This document shows positions 35,396-44,069 of a DNA stretch of 64,000 nt, in pieces. How positions within the stretch are numbered: position 1 is the stretch's first letter; each line of letters starts with the position of its first letter. Location of the stretch: positions 62,001 through 126,000 of the forward strand of contig NZ_JACAPG010000014.1 of assembly GCF_013385825.1 (NCBI RefSeq), in the 5' to 3' direction. A program made the translations under genes and the position numbers. This DNA comes from Pseudomonas reactans. GTDB taxonomy: Bacteria > Pseudomonadota > Gammaproteobacteria > Pseudomonadales > Pseudomonadaceae. A model generated the notes under the pieces. It saw nothing but the letters and a program-made list of their open reading frames with translations, did not search any database and was not told the DNA's origin.

Positions 35396-36060
35396 ATGCA
35401 GTCGAGCGACAATCTGTTGAATCCGGAGCTGATCCACATCCGGCGGCTGTTCACAACGCCTTTGGCCAGCATCCAATACCCGAATGCCGACACGCTCAAC
35501 GCCGAGCTCAAAGCGCTCATCACCCAGCGCATGGCGCAGGATCAGAACGGCGCCCAGCGCAGCAACGATGGCGGCTGGCAGTCCGCGAACGATTTTCAGG
35601 CGTGGGGTGGAGACGCCTGCAGCGCGTTGGTGACATTCGCCACACAGTTCGCCACTGAACTGACCGCGGTTCATCACGAAGGCGTCGGATTAACCGTGCC
35701 CGGTTTCGAGTGGAAACTCAACGCGTGGCCAATGTGAACCAGGCGGGCCACAGCAATGCGCTGCATGGACACCCTGGCGCATTTTGGTCGGGCGTTTACT
35801 GGGTCGATGCGGGTGGTCGTGAAGAGGATGCCGCCGTCGGCGGCGACCTGGAATTCGTTGATCCACGCGGCATGGTGGCCTCGACCTACAATCCCGCCTT
35901 GCGCATGCGGGTCGAGGATTGCCTGACCGCCGGGTTCAGCAGCACCTGCGTTGCCAGCAGCGGGACATTGATCATGTTTCCGTCCTGGTTGATGCACTCG
36001 GTACGACGCTTTGAGGGGACGCGGCCGCGGATCTCCATCGCGTTCAACTTTGGGGTATGA
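35396..36060 (+). pseudogene. 2OG-Fe(II) oxygenase-like gene (TIGR02466 type) with a one-base frameshift
   Basis: Codons 1-111 from ATG 35396 (MQSSDNLLNPELIHIRRLFT onward) end ...FEWKLNAW, then read Pro-Met-stop at 35735-35737. In the next frame the family continues at once: ANVNQAGHSNALHGHPGAFW, SGVYWVD, PSWLMHSVRRFEGTRPRISI, ending at 36060. Restoring one base after TGG (35728), for example TGGGCC instead of TGGCC, joins them into a normal protein of about 221 aa. The H...H and MHSVRRF...R residues for iron and 2-oxoglutarate are in the second part, so the short first frame would be inactive. The start is uncertain (weak ribosome site). A sequencing error is possible. Confidence 0.85.
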
Positions 36061-37519
36061 GAGGCGGGCGGGCTGCCCCCATGACCTCCCGAATCACTTG
36101 CGCAAGTATCCGGATGCCTTCATCAATCTGCTGCACGGTAAGCCCGGCATAGCCGAGTATCAGGCTTGCCGGTCGTTCACCCGGCGTAGTGAACAGGGGT
36201 GATAGCGGATAAACACCGATCCCGCGCTCAAGCGCCATCGCTTGCAATGCGTGTTCATCCCGCGCATGCAGGTCGGGCAACAACAAGACGCCATGCAACC
36301 CGGCGGCCATGCCCTCCAGTTTTCCCAGGCCCGGTAGGTGGTGGTCGACGGCATCCAGCAGTGCCTTTCGACGGCCTTCGTTGTCACGGCGCAAGCGGCG
36401 TAGGTGGCGCTCGTAGGCGCCGCTGTCGATCAACGAGGCAAGCACGTTTTGCTCCCAGCGGGTTTCGTTGCGATCGGTCAACCGCTTGGCCTCGCGAAAC
36501 ACGCCCACCAGTTCGCGCGGCAGTACCAGGTAACCCAACCTCAGTTGCGGCGAAAGCGCCTTGGAGAAGGTGCCGACGTAGATCACGCGGGCCTCGGCAT
36601 CCATCGATTGCAAGGCGTCGATGGGACGCTGGCCGTAACGGAACTCGCCACCGTAATCGTCTTCGATGATCCAGGCACCATGACGGCTTGCCCAGTTCAG
36701 CAGTTCGACGCGTCGCACGATGGACAGCACGGCGCCCATGGGGAATTGGTGCGACGGAGTGACGTAGGCCAACCGTGCGCGCGGGTCATCCGGCAACTGT
36801 TGTGTCTGCAAACCGGATGCATCCACCGGGATGGGCAAGGCCGTTGCGCCGGTGGCCTCGAAGCAATAGCGGGCCATGCGGTAGCCTGGGTCTTCGAAGA
36901 TGAAGGCGTCGTCAGGGTTGAGCAACAAGCGGGCACACAGGTCGAGCCCTTGCTGGGAGCCGTGCACCACCAGTAGTTGCTCGGTATCGCAGGTCAAGCC
37001 ACGGGCGCGGCGCAGGTAGCCTTGCAGCGCCTGGCGCAAAGCGGCTTCGCCTTCGGGCTGGCCGTAAGGCCGGGTAGGTTGGCGCTTGATCAGTTCGGCT
37101 CGATAGGCGCGGTTCCAGCCCAGTGCCGGAAAGTCCCGCGATGCCACCGCTCCGTATCGGAAGTCGATACGCGCGGTGGGAGAAACCATGTGATAGGGCG
37201 TGAGAGCGGCAACCCGCTGCCCATAGCGCGACAATGCGGGTGGCGGGCTGTCGGGGGGCACGGTGCCAACGACAGGCAGCGCAACGGCAAGGGCTGCGAC
37301 CTTGGCGGCCTTGCCCACCGCGGTCACCACAAACCCTTCCGCAGCCAATTGCTCGTAGGCGGCGGTGACCGTGGTGCGTGAGACCCCAAGCGTCTCCGCC
37401 AGGGCGCGGGTGGAGGGCAGCTTGGCGTCGGGCGCCAGGGTGCCGTCCTCTATCTGCGCTCGCAGCTGGGTGTAGAGACGGCGTTCCGCGCCGCGCCTGG
37501 GGTTCGATAACTGGCCCAT
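36044..37519 (-). CDS. MocR/PdxR family regulator (GntR HTH plus aminotransferase-like domain)
   Basis: A 491-aa chimera. The N-terminal GntR winged HTH reads RRLYTQLRAQIEDGTLAPDA and LPSTRALAETLGVSRTTVTA (to about 55), followed by a linker and a fold-type-I PLP domain with YGQPEGEAALRQALQGYLRR, the IIEDDYGGEFRY Asp and the Schiff-base lysine in GTFSKALSPQLRLGYLVLP near 325. Such regulators respond to PLP or amino-acid-derived ligands. It diverges from a TauE/SafE-type permease at 37605 and overlaps the broken oxygenase's end by 17 bases. Confidence 0.93.
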   Translation of the reverse strand: MGQLSNPRRGAERRLYTQLRAQIEDGTLAPDAKLPSTRALAETLGVSRTTVTAAYEQLAAEGFVVTAVGKAAKVAALAVALPVVGTVPPDSPPPALSRYGQRVAALTPYHMVSPTARIDFRYGAVASRDFPALGWNRAYRAELIKRQPTRPYGQPEGEAALRQALQGYLRRARGLTCDTEQLLVVHGSQQGLDLCARLLLNPDDAFIFEDPGYRMARYCFEATGATALPIPVDASGLQTQQLPDDPRARLAYVTPSHQFPMGAVLSIVRRVELLNWASRHGAWIIEDDYGGEFRYGQRPIDALQSMDAEARVIYVGTFSKALSPQLRLGYLVLPRELVGVFREAKRLTDRNETRWEQNVLASLIDSGAYERHLRRLRRDNEGRRKALLDAVDHHLPGLGKLEGMAAGLHGVLLLPDLHARDEHALQAMALERGIGVYPLSPLFTTPGERPASLILGYAGLTVQQIDEGIRILAQVIREVMGAARPPLIPQS

Positions 37520-37604
37520 GGAAAAACCTCAAAACTGGTACTTTTTGCGGTGCCGGTGATGCGCGAGATTATGACGTCTCTTCTCTGCGAAATGAATGCA
37601 CTCC

Positions 37605-38369
37605 ATGGAACTTGAGCTGACAACCACGACGATCCTGGTGACCTTTGCCGGGGTCTTTTTGATCTGCTTTATGAAAGGCGCCTTTGGCGGCGGCTTTGCC
37701 ATCGTCGGTATACCGCTGCTGTCGCTGGTGATGGACCCGATCACTGCCGGCGGCTTGCTGGCGCCGTTGTTCATCGCCATGGACCTGTTCGGCCTGCGCT
37801 ATTGGAAACCGTCGACCTGGTCAAAGCCCGACCTCAGGTTACTCGTACCTGGGTTGGTGGTCGGGATTGGCGTTGGCTACCTGCTTTTTCGCGTACTGGA
37901 TCACCGGGCGATTGCCATCGTGATGGCGGTGGTCACGCTGGTGTTTGTCGGCCTGTGGTTCAGGGCCGGGGGAAATGTCAGTGTGAAGCCGCGTTCAACA
38001 CCGAAGGCCGTGGCCGCTGGGATTACCTCGGGAATCACCACCATGGTTGCGCATTCCGGTGGGCCACCGTTGGCGATGTACTTGCTGCCACTGGGCCTGA
38101 GCAAACAGGTTTACGCCGGAACCACCAGCCTGTTTTTCACCGTGGGCAATGTACTCAAGGCGATCCCCTGGTTGATCCTCGCCAGGCCGACCGGCAGCGT
38201 GTTGGGCCTGGCGCTTATCTGTTTGTTCGCCGTGCCCAGTGGCGTGTGGCTGGGCTGGCGGCTGCATGCGCGGTTGGATCAGCGCCAGCTCTATCGCGCC
38301 TGCTATGGCTTGCTGATTATCACGGCGATGAAGCTGTTGTGGGACGGGATTGGGGGCTACTGGGCCTAG
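37605..38369 (+). CDS. TSUP (TauE/SafE) family permease
   Basis: A 254-aa membrane protein with about 8 hydrophobic segments, typical of the sulfite/sulfonate exporter superfamily (KGAFGGGFAIVGIPLLSLVM at about 21-40; AHSGGPPLAMYLLPLGLSK as the second repeat's mirror motif). The start is ATG 37605, with ATG 37596 three codons earlier as an alternative. The divergent MocR gene suggests control by a PLP-linked signal. Its end is 4 bases into the convergent chemoreceptor gene. Confidence 0.88.
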   Translation: MELELTTTTILVTFAGVFLICFMKGAFGGGFAIVGIPLLSLVMDPITAGGLLAPLFIAMDLFGLRYWKPSTWSKPDLRLLVPGLVVGIGVGYLLFRVLDHRAIAIVMAVVTLVFVGLWFRAGGNVSVKPRSTPKAVAAGITSGITTMVAHSGGPPLAMYLLPLGLSKQVYAGTTSLFFTVGNVLKAIPWLILARPTGSVLGLALICLFAVPSGVWLGWRLHARLDQRQLYRACYGLLIITAMKLLWDGIGGYWA

Positions 38370-39859
38370 GGGTGAAACCTGCGTCCCAACGCATCCAGCC
38401 GCACTGCAATCGGCGGTAGCTGCTCACTGCTGCGCGCCAGGGTTTCGACATCGTTGGCGGTGCTTTGCGCAATGCTCTGCACCGACTGCAACCGCCCGAC
38501 AATCTCCAGGTTCGCGCTGGTCTGCTCACGAGTGGTGGTCACGATCCGGCCATTCAGATCGTCGATGTGCGCAATGTCGCTACCCACCGCGCGCAGCATG
38601 TCGACGGCCACCTGGCTGTCTTCCACGCAGCGCTCCACGCCTTGACGGCTGTCGTGCATGGCTTCCACCGCTTGGCGGCTGCCGTGTTGCAGGCCTTCGA
38701 TGATGGTCTTGATTTCCTGGGTGGACACTGCCGTGCGCTGCGCGAGGCTGCGCACTTCGTCGGCGACCACGGCAAAGCCTCGGCCTTGCTCGCCGGCGCG
38801 GGCGGCCTCGATGGCCGCGTTGAGGGCGAGCAGGTTGGTCTGGTTGGCGATGCTGTTGATCACTTCGAGCACGGTGCCGATCTGCTCGGCTTGCACGGCC
38901 AGGCCCTGCACGGTTTCGTGGGTGCCGTTGAGGCGGGCGGCCAACTGCGTGATTTCCTGCTGGGCACGGCTGACGCTTTCCTGGCCGCGCAGGATCTGTT
39001 GGCTGGCCTTGCCGGCGTGGTCCACCGCTTGCTCGACGTGCACGGTGATGTGGCCCATGGCGTCTTCCATGCGCTGCATCGAGCCGGTCATTTGGGTGAT
39101 CTCGGCCAATTGGTGCCGCGCGCCTTTTTCCAGGGTACCGCTGGCGCTGGCCAGTTCCTGGCCGAGTTGGCCGAGGCCGTGGGAGTCGCGGGCGACGCCG
39201 TCGATCAGGTGCGTGATCTGTTGCAGGAAGTGGTCGAAGCGCTTGGCCAACGACACATGCACCTTGCCTTCGCCTTGGGTGGTTTGCGCGCTGAATTGGG
39301 ACGTGACTGCGAGCATCTTCTCCAGCATTTCCTGGCTCTCGACCGCTTCGGCCTGGCTGTGCACGGCAAGGTAGAGCAGCGCGACGGTTTCCATCACCAC
39401 GTAGAACGCATGGACGAACACCATGGTCCAGCCGCCATGATGTTCCATCACAAACACCGGAAAGCCTTGGTGTTGCAGGGCATGGAACACCACGTGATGC
39501 ACGGCGATGGTGGCGGCGGCGACCAGGATCGGCAGCCAGTCACGATAAAACGTCAGCACCGCCAACAGCGCGAAGATCCCGAAGTGCGATTCGATCACGC
39601 CCTGGGCCTGGTTGATGTGCAGTGCCGCCATGACCATCAGGCCCGCGCCGAGGGCGCAACGCATCACGCGGGTGCCGCCTATGGCACGGTACAGCGCCGT
39701 GAGCACCACGCTGGTGCCGCCGCCGATTACGGCGGCTTGCATCAAGGTGTCGTGCCAGAACGCCAAGCCCAGGGAGAACAGGAACATCAACCAGATCAAC
39801 GCCAGCATGATGCGGTCGGCTTTACGGTAGTGCTCGAAAAAACGCGCGCGGGTGGGCAT
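38366..39859 (-). CDS. Methyl-accepting chemotaxis protein with 5-6 TM N-terminus
   Basis: A 497-aa receptor. The first ~180 residues are five or six hydrophobic helices (LALIWLMFLFSLGLAFW onward), rich in His pairs (AVHHVVFHALQHQG), with no extracellular ligand domain. The cytoplasmic part has the conserved tip EVINSIANQTNLLALNAAIE near 325-345. The multi-helix input suggests sensing within the membrane, perhaps of redox or metal state (inference). ATG 39859 is preferred with GGGAG 10-14 nt upstream; GTG 39865 is an alternative. Confidence 0.88.
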   Translation of the reverse strand: MPTRARFFEHYRKADRIMLALIWLMFLFSLGLAFWHDTLMQAAVIGGGTSVVLTALYRAIGGTRVMRCALGAGLMVMAALHINQAQGVIESHFGIFALLAVLTFYRDWLPILVAAATIAVHHVVFHALQHQGFPVFVMEHHGGWTMVFVHAFYVVMETVALLYLAVHSQAEAVESQEMLEKMLAVTSQFSAQTTQGEGKVHVSLAKRFDHFLQQITHLIDGVARDSHGLGQLGQELASASGTLEKGARHQLAEITQMTGSMQRMEDAMGHITVHVEQAVDHAGKASQQILRGQESVSRAQQEITQLAARLNGTHETVQGLAVQAEQIGTVLEVINSIANQTNLLALNAAIEAARAGEQGRGFAVVADEVRSLAQRTAVSTQEIKTIIEGLQHGSRQAVEAMHDSRQGVERCVEDSQVAVDMLRAVGSDIAHIDDLNGRIVTTTREQTSANLEIVGRLQSVQSIAQSTANDVETLARSSEQLPPIAVRLDALGRRFHP

Positions 39860-39987
39860 GCACACTTACTCCCTGTGGTCTGGCCGAATCAAAATGAGGG
39901 GCAGGGTGGAGCGAATCAGGTGTTTTTGGTTTTTATTGGATTCAGTGATGCCAAACGGTTATCGGCATGAGGGGGCGGGACTTGAGG

Positions 39988-40013
39988 AACGGCTACCCTG
40001 GCGGGTAGCCGTT
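39988..40013. terminator. Strong hairpin after the TonB receptor gene
   Basis: AACGGCTACCC-TGGC-GGGTAGCCGTT, an 11-bp perfect stem with a tetraloop. It begins 14 nt after the receptor stop on the minus strand. No T-run follows, so termination may be weak or factor-assisted. It separates the receptor from the chemoreceptor gene. Confidence 0.6.
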
Positions 40014-40026
40014 GATCGGATCACGA

Positions 40027-42180
40027 TCAGAAGCTGTATTTGGCTGTGACACCAAAGCTGCGCGGGTTGCCGTAGGTGTCGGTCGAACCCCAGATCGGGC
40101 TGGTGGCGATGGCTGAGTAGTAGGTGCGGTCGAAAATGTTGTTCACGTTCAACTGCAGGTCCAGGTGTTTGTTCACCTGGTAACCGGCCATCACGTCGGC
40201 AACGGCATAACTGCCTTGTTCCAGGCGATAGGTATTGCTGTTGGCAAGCACCACATCGTTGTACATGCGGCTCTGCCAGTAGACGTTGCCACCGATGCGC
40301 AGTTTTTCCAGTGGGCCCTGGAAGCGGTAAGAGGTGGTGAGCTTGAACAAGCGTTCCGGGGTGTCGGTGTCGAAACGCTGGTTGTTGTTGGCTGGTTTGG
40401 TGTCCTTGATGTAATGCGCGCGGGTGTAGGTGAACCCGCCGCCGACCTGCCAGTTTTCGGTGAGTGCACCTTGCAGCTCAAGGTCTATGCCTTGGCTACG
40501 TACCAGGCCGGAGGCTTCGTAGCAGGCCATGATCGGGCAACCGGCTTGGCTCTCGGGCAGGGTCGCACGGTTTTTCTGGTCGATCTGGAACACCGCCAGG
40601 CTGGCGTTGAGCGCGCCGTTGAAGTATTCGCCCTTGATACCGACTTCATAGTTTTCACCGACGATAGGCTTCAGCGGCTTGTCCGAGAAGTCGCGGCTGG
40701 TCTGCGGTGTAAAGATGTCGGTGTAGCTCGCGTAGACGGAGTACTGGTCGTTCAGGTCGTAGATCACACCGGCGTAGCGCGTGAGGTTACGGGTGACTTT
40801 GTAGTCGCCGTCGCCTTGGCGGTCATCGTAGTCATACCAGTCTACGCGCGCGCCGAGGATCACCTTGAGCGGGTCTGCGAGGTTCAGGCGGGTGGTCAGG
40901 TAAACGCCATCCTGGGTGGTGATGCTGTGGCCTTTGCCGTCACGTACGAAGTCCGGTTTTGCCCCGTTGAGCGGGTAATTGGTGTCGTAGGGGCTGTATT
41001 CCTTGGACGTGGCGTCGTAGATGCGCTTGCTGGTGCCGACCACCACTTCATGGGTGCGCCCGAACGCTTCGACCGGGCCGCTGAGGAACGTGTCCAGGCC
41101 GTACTGTTTGTCGTCCTGGTGCGATTGATAGGCGGTGCGCGCCAGTGTGGTCTGGTAGCGCGACTGGTAGGTGCCGGTGAACACGCCATCCAACTGTGAG
41201 GACGAGCCCGCGATGTGCAGCTTCCAGTCGTTGGCGAAGCGATGTTCGATATCACCGAAGACGGTGTCGATGGTCAGCTTCTTGTTTTCCCAGTCGGAGC
41301 CGGGGTTGGTGGAGCGGGGCAGGTTCAGGTGATGACCGTCGGTGCCGATGGGCAGGCCGCCCCAGAAGAAGTTGGTCTGGTCTTCCTGGCGCGAGAAACC
41401 CAGGGTGGCGGTGGTGTTTTCGCTGAGGTCAGCTTCGCCGATGGCGTAGAACAGGCCGTGGTCGCTTTCTTCGCCTTTGCGGAAACTGTTGGCGTCGCGG
41501 TAGGAGCCGACGACGCGGCCACGCAGGGTGCCGCTGTCATTCAAGGCGCTGGAGGCGTCGAATTCGCCGCGATAATCGTCCCAGCTGCCGGCGGCACCGG
41601 TGATCGATACCTGCGGCGTGGCGGTCGGGCGCTTGCGCACAAAGTTGATCGCCGCCGAAGGGTTGCCGGCGCCAGTGACCAGCCCGGTTGCGCCGCGAAT
41701 CACCTCCACACGGTCGAACATCGCCAGGTTGGGCTGCACGCTGTTGGCGTAGCCGGAATAGGAACTGGGAATGCCGTCGAACATCATGTTGTCGATGTCG
41801 AAGCCACGCGAGCTGTACGTTTGACGGCCAGGACCGCTGGATTGGCTGAGGAACAGGCCGGGGGTGTTCTTGACCACGTCGTTGACGCTGGTCATGGCCT
41901 GGTCGTCCATGCGCTGGCGGGTGATGACCGTGACGGCCTGGGGTGTTTCACGCATGGTCAGCGGGAGTTTGGTGGCGGTCGCCATCTCGCCGGTGGTGTA
42001 GGACTGGGTGCCTTCGGTGGTCTGGCCCAGTTGTTCCGTGCTGATCTGGGTGGCACCCAGCTCCAGTGGGGCGGCTTTTTCCGCCTCAGCGGCAAAGGCC
42101 GCCGTTGAACTCGCAAGGCAGACGGCCAACGCCATCAGACTGGGTGAAAAACCTTTGCCGCCGTGTTGTTGCACAGACAT
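40027..42180 (-). CDS. TonB-dependent siderophore receptor
   Basis: A 717-aa outer-membrane receptor. The signal peptide ends near AFA-AEAEKAAP (about 31). The plug domain has LPLTMRETPQAVTVITRQRM, VVKNTPGLFLSQSSG and YSSRGFDIDNMMFDGIP, and the barrel ends in VTAKYSF with the expected terminal Phe. The FhuE/FpvA-like arrangement without an N-terminal signalling extension argues against an ECF-sigma partner, and none is adjacent. ATG 42180 follows GGGGAGAG; the longer in-frame GTG/ATG start is not preferred. The ligand cannot be told from sequence. Fur control is suggested by the upstream site. Confidence 0.92.
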   Translation of the reverse strand: MSVQQHGGKGFSPSLMALAVCLASSTAAFAAEAEKAAPLELGATQISTEQLGQTTEGTQSYTTGEMATATKLPLTMRETPQAVTVITRQRMDDQAMTSVNDVVKNTPGLFLSQSSGPGRQTYSSRGFDIDNMMFDGIPSSYSGYANSVQPNLAMFDRVEVIRGATGLVTGAGNPSAAINFVRKRPTATPQVSITGAAGSWDDYRGEFDASSALNDSGTLRGRVVGSYRDANSFRKGEESDHGLFYAIGEADLSENTTATLGFSRQEDQTNFFWGGLPIGTDGHHLNLPRSTNPGSDWENKKLTIDTVFGDIEHRFANDWKLHIAGSSSQLDGVFTGTYQSRYQTTLARTAYQSHQDDKQYGLDTFLSGPVEAFGRTHEVVVGTSKRIYDATSKEYSPYDTNYPLNGAKPDFVRDGKGHSITTQDGVYLTTRLNLADPLKVILGARVDWYDYDDRQGDGDYKVTRNLTRYAGVIYDLNDQYSVYASYTDIFTPQTSRDFSDKPLKPIVGENYEVGIKGEYFNGALNASLAVFQIDQKNRATLPESQAGCPIMACYEASGLVRSQGIDLELQGALTENWQVGGGFTYTRAHYIKDTKPANNNQRFDTDTPERLFKLTTSYRFQGPLEKLRIGGNVYWQSRMYNDVVLANSNTYRLEQGSYAVADVMAGYQVNKHLDLQLNVNNIFDRTYYSAIATSPIWGSTDTYGNPRSFGVTAKYSF

Positions 42181-42228
42181 GGAACTGACTCTCCCCGAAT
42201 GCCGTCCATGGCGAATAATAAAGGTGTT

Positions 42229-42247
42229 GATAATTATTCGCATCAGT
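42229..42247. promoter_or_regulatory. Fur-box-like site upstream of the TonB receptor
   Basis: GATAATTATTCGCATCAGT matches 12 of 19 positions of the consensus Fur box, about 50 nt before the receptor start. A second weaker AATGAGAATCAG word lies at 42280-42291. Control by iron is expected for this class. Confidence 0.5.
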
Positions 42248-42363
42248 GTGGCAGATTGAGCTTCCGGGAAAAAGCCTTTAATGAGAATCAGTTAATGAAT
42301 TTTTCACATTTGATTAGCAGCGATTTGCCACCTCGCCCCTCAAAAACGTGACCTTGTTGGTCA

Positions 42364-42855
42364 CTATTCACGCGTTGGAATCGCCACCCGACTCGTCGCC
42401 TTGACTTCCCTCAGCGCCAGACTCGACTGAATCGACGCAATCCCCAACTGCCGCCGCAACACGCTCTCGACAAACTCGCTGTAGCTGTCCAGGTCTTCCG
42501 CGAGGACCTGCAACAGGTAATCCGCATCGCCGGTGATCTTATGGCACGACAGCACCTGCGGCAGCTCCTTCACCACGGCTTCAAACGCATCCGGCGCGTG
42601 ATCGGTGTGGATGGCGAAACGCACATGCACGAACGCCATGATGTTCAACCCGAGCAGCTTGCGATCAAGATTGGCCTGGTAGTCTTTGATGACACCTTCC
42701 TCTTCCAGGCGTTTACGCCGACGCCAGCAGGGCGTGAGGCTCAGGGATAAACGTTCGCTCAACTGCGCATTGGAAATACTCGCGTCTTCCTGCAGTAGCG
42801 CGAGGATGGCGAGATCGGTGTCGTCAAGAACGACCTGCTTGGTTTTATTTTTCAT
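42364..42855 (-). CDS. Lrp/AsnC family transcriptional regulator
   Basis: A 163-aa regulator. The HTH spans about 14-60 (LALLQEDASISNAQLSERLS then LSLTPCWRRRKRLEEEGVIK), and the RAM ligand domain follows with HKITGDADYLLQVLAEDLDS. This fits a local amino-acid-sensing regulator. It diverges from the amidohydrolase gene at 42977 across 121 nt, so that gene and the downstream permease are its probable targets. Confidence 0.92.
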   Translation of the reverse strand: MKNKTKQVVLDDTDLAILALLQEDASISNAQLSERLSLSLTPCWRRRKRLEEEGVIKDYQANLDRKLLGLNIMAFVHVRFAIHTDHAPDAFEAVVKELPQVLSCHKITGDADYLLQVLAEDLDSYSEFVESVLRRQLGIASIQSSLALREVKATSRVAIPTRE

Positions 42856-42976
42856 AACTCGGCGCTTTAGGGGTAAATATTCCCGATAAAACTAACAGCG
42901 TCGCAAATAAAAGCAAAGAAAGCCCAAGGCTGCCAGAACAAAATAGACCCTGTCTTTTACTGGCGGATGCCCACCC

Positions 42977-44011
42977 ATGTTGACTGTTTTTAGCGAAGCC
43001 CACCGTTTGCACCATGGCACCGAACTCAAGGACGGCGTGCTCAAACCCTCGTTCGAACAACCCAGCCGCGCCGACACCGTGCGTGATCGCGTCAGGCAGG
43101 TGGGCCTGGGCGATATCATCACGCCGCGCCGCTTTGACCGGGCCTGTTACGTCAACGCCCACAGCGAACGCTACGTGGCATTCCTCGAGTCGGCCTGGGC
43201 CGAATGGACCGCCATTGGCCGCAGTCATGACGCATTGCCCCTGGTGTGGCCGGTGCGTGACCTGGCCAACCATCAAGTCCCGGACTTCATCGACGGCAAG
43301 CTCGGTTTCTTCGCCATGGACGCCGGCTCGCCGATTACCCGCACCACCTGGGATGCGGTCAGAACCAGCGCCGATATCGCCTTGACCGGCCTGGCGCTGA
43401 TCGACGAAGGCCATCACAGTGCATTCGCCCTTTGCCGTCCACCCGGTCACCACGCAGCCCGCGAATACATGGGCGGTTATTGCTACCTCAACAACGCAGC
43501 GATTGCCGCGCAGCAGGCTATTACTCAAGGCGCCAAGCGCGTGGCGGTGCTGGATGTGGATTTTCATCACGGCAACGGCACGCAGAATATTTTCTACGAT
43601 CGCCCGGACGTGTTGTTCGTTTCCTTGCATGGCGATCCGGCAGTCTCTTACCCTTACTTTTCCGGTGCCGCCAGTGAACGCGGCGCGGGCGCAGGGGAGG
43701 GCTTCAACCTGAATTATCCGTTGCCGAAAAACACCACGTGGGCGCACTACCAGACCGCTTTGATCAATGCGTGCCTGCAACTGCGCGACTTCGCGCCCGA
43801 GGTGCTGGTGATCTCCCTCGGCGTCGACACCTTCAAGGACGACCCCATCAGCCACTTCCTCCTCGACAGCCAAGACTTCCTCGGCATGGGCGAAATCATC
43901 GCCAGCGTCGGCGTGCCCACCCTGTTCGTGATGGAAGGCGGCTACATGGTCGATGAAATCGGCATCAACGCCGTCAACGTGCTGCACGGTTTCGAAAGCC
44001 GCACCCGATAA
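42977..44011 (+). CDS. Histone-deacetylase-family amidohydrolase (acetylpolyamine-type)
   Basis: A 344-aa zinc hydrolase of the arginase/deacetylase fold. The active-site motifs RPPGHHA near 153 and VLDVDFHHGNGTQNIFYDRP near 192-211 are intact, including the zinc-binding Asp-His pair, and GGYMVDEIG stands near the end. Bacterial members include acetylpolyamine amidohydrolases, which free acetyl groups from polyamines. The neighbouring amino-acid permease and Lrp regulator fit catabolism of an acetylated amine. ATG 42977 begins MLTVFSEAHRLHHG, the usual family start. Confidence 0.92.
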   Translation: MLTVFSEAHRLHHGTELKDGVLKPSFEQPSRADTVRDRVRQVGLGDIITPRRFDRACYVNAHSERYVAFLESAWAEWTAIGRSHDALPLVWPVRDLANHQVPDFIDGKLGFFAMDAGSPITRTTWDAVRTSADIALTGLALIDEGHHSAFALCRPPGHHAAREYMGGYCYLNNAAIAAQQAITQGAKRVAVLDVDFHHGNGTQNIFYDRPDVLFVSLHGDPAVSYPYFSGAASERGAGAGEGFNLNYPLPKNTTWAHYQTALINACLQLRDFAPEVLVISLGVDTFKDDPISHFLLDSQDFLGMGEIIASVGVPTLFVMEGGYMVDEIGINAVNVLHGFESRTR

Positions 44012-44069
44012 CAACAACCCGTCGTCTTTTCTTCTGCCAAAACTCAAAAACATAACAAGAGGTTTTGTG

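Noticed and set aside
39988..40013. Considered as an operator for the TonB receptor
   Set aside because: It lies after the stop codon of that gene, so a terminator-type role is more likely.
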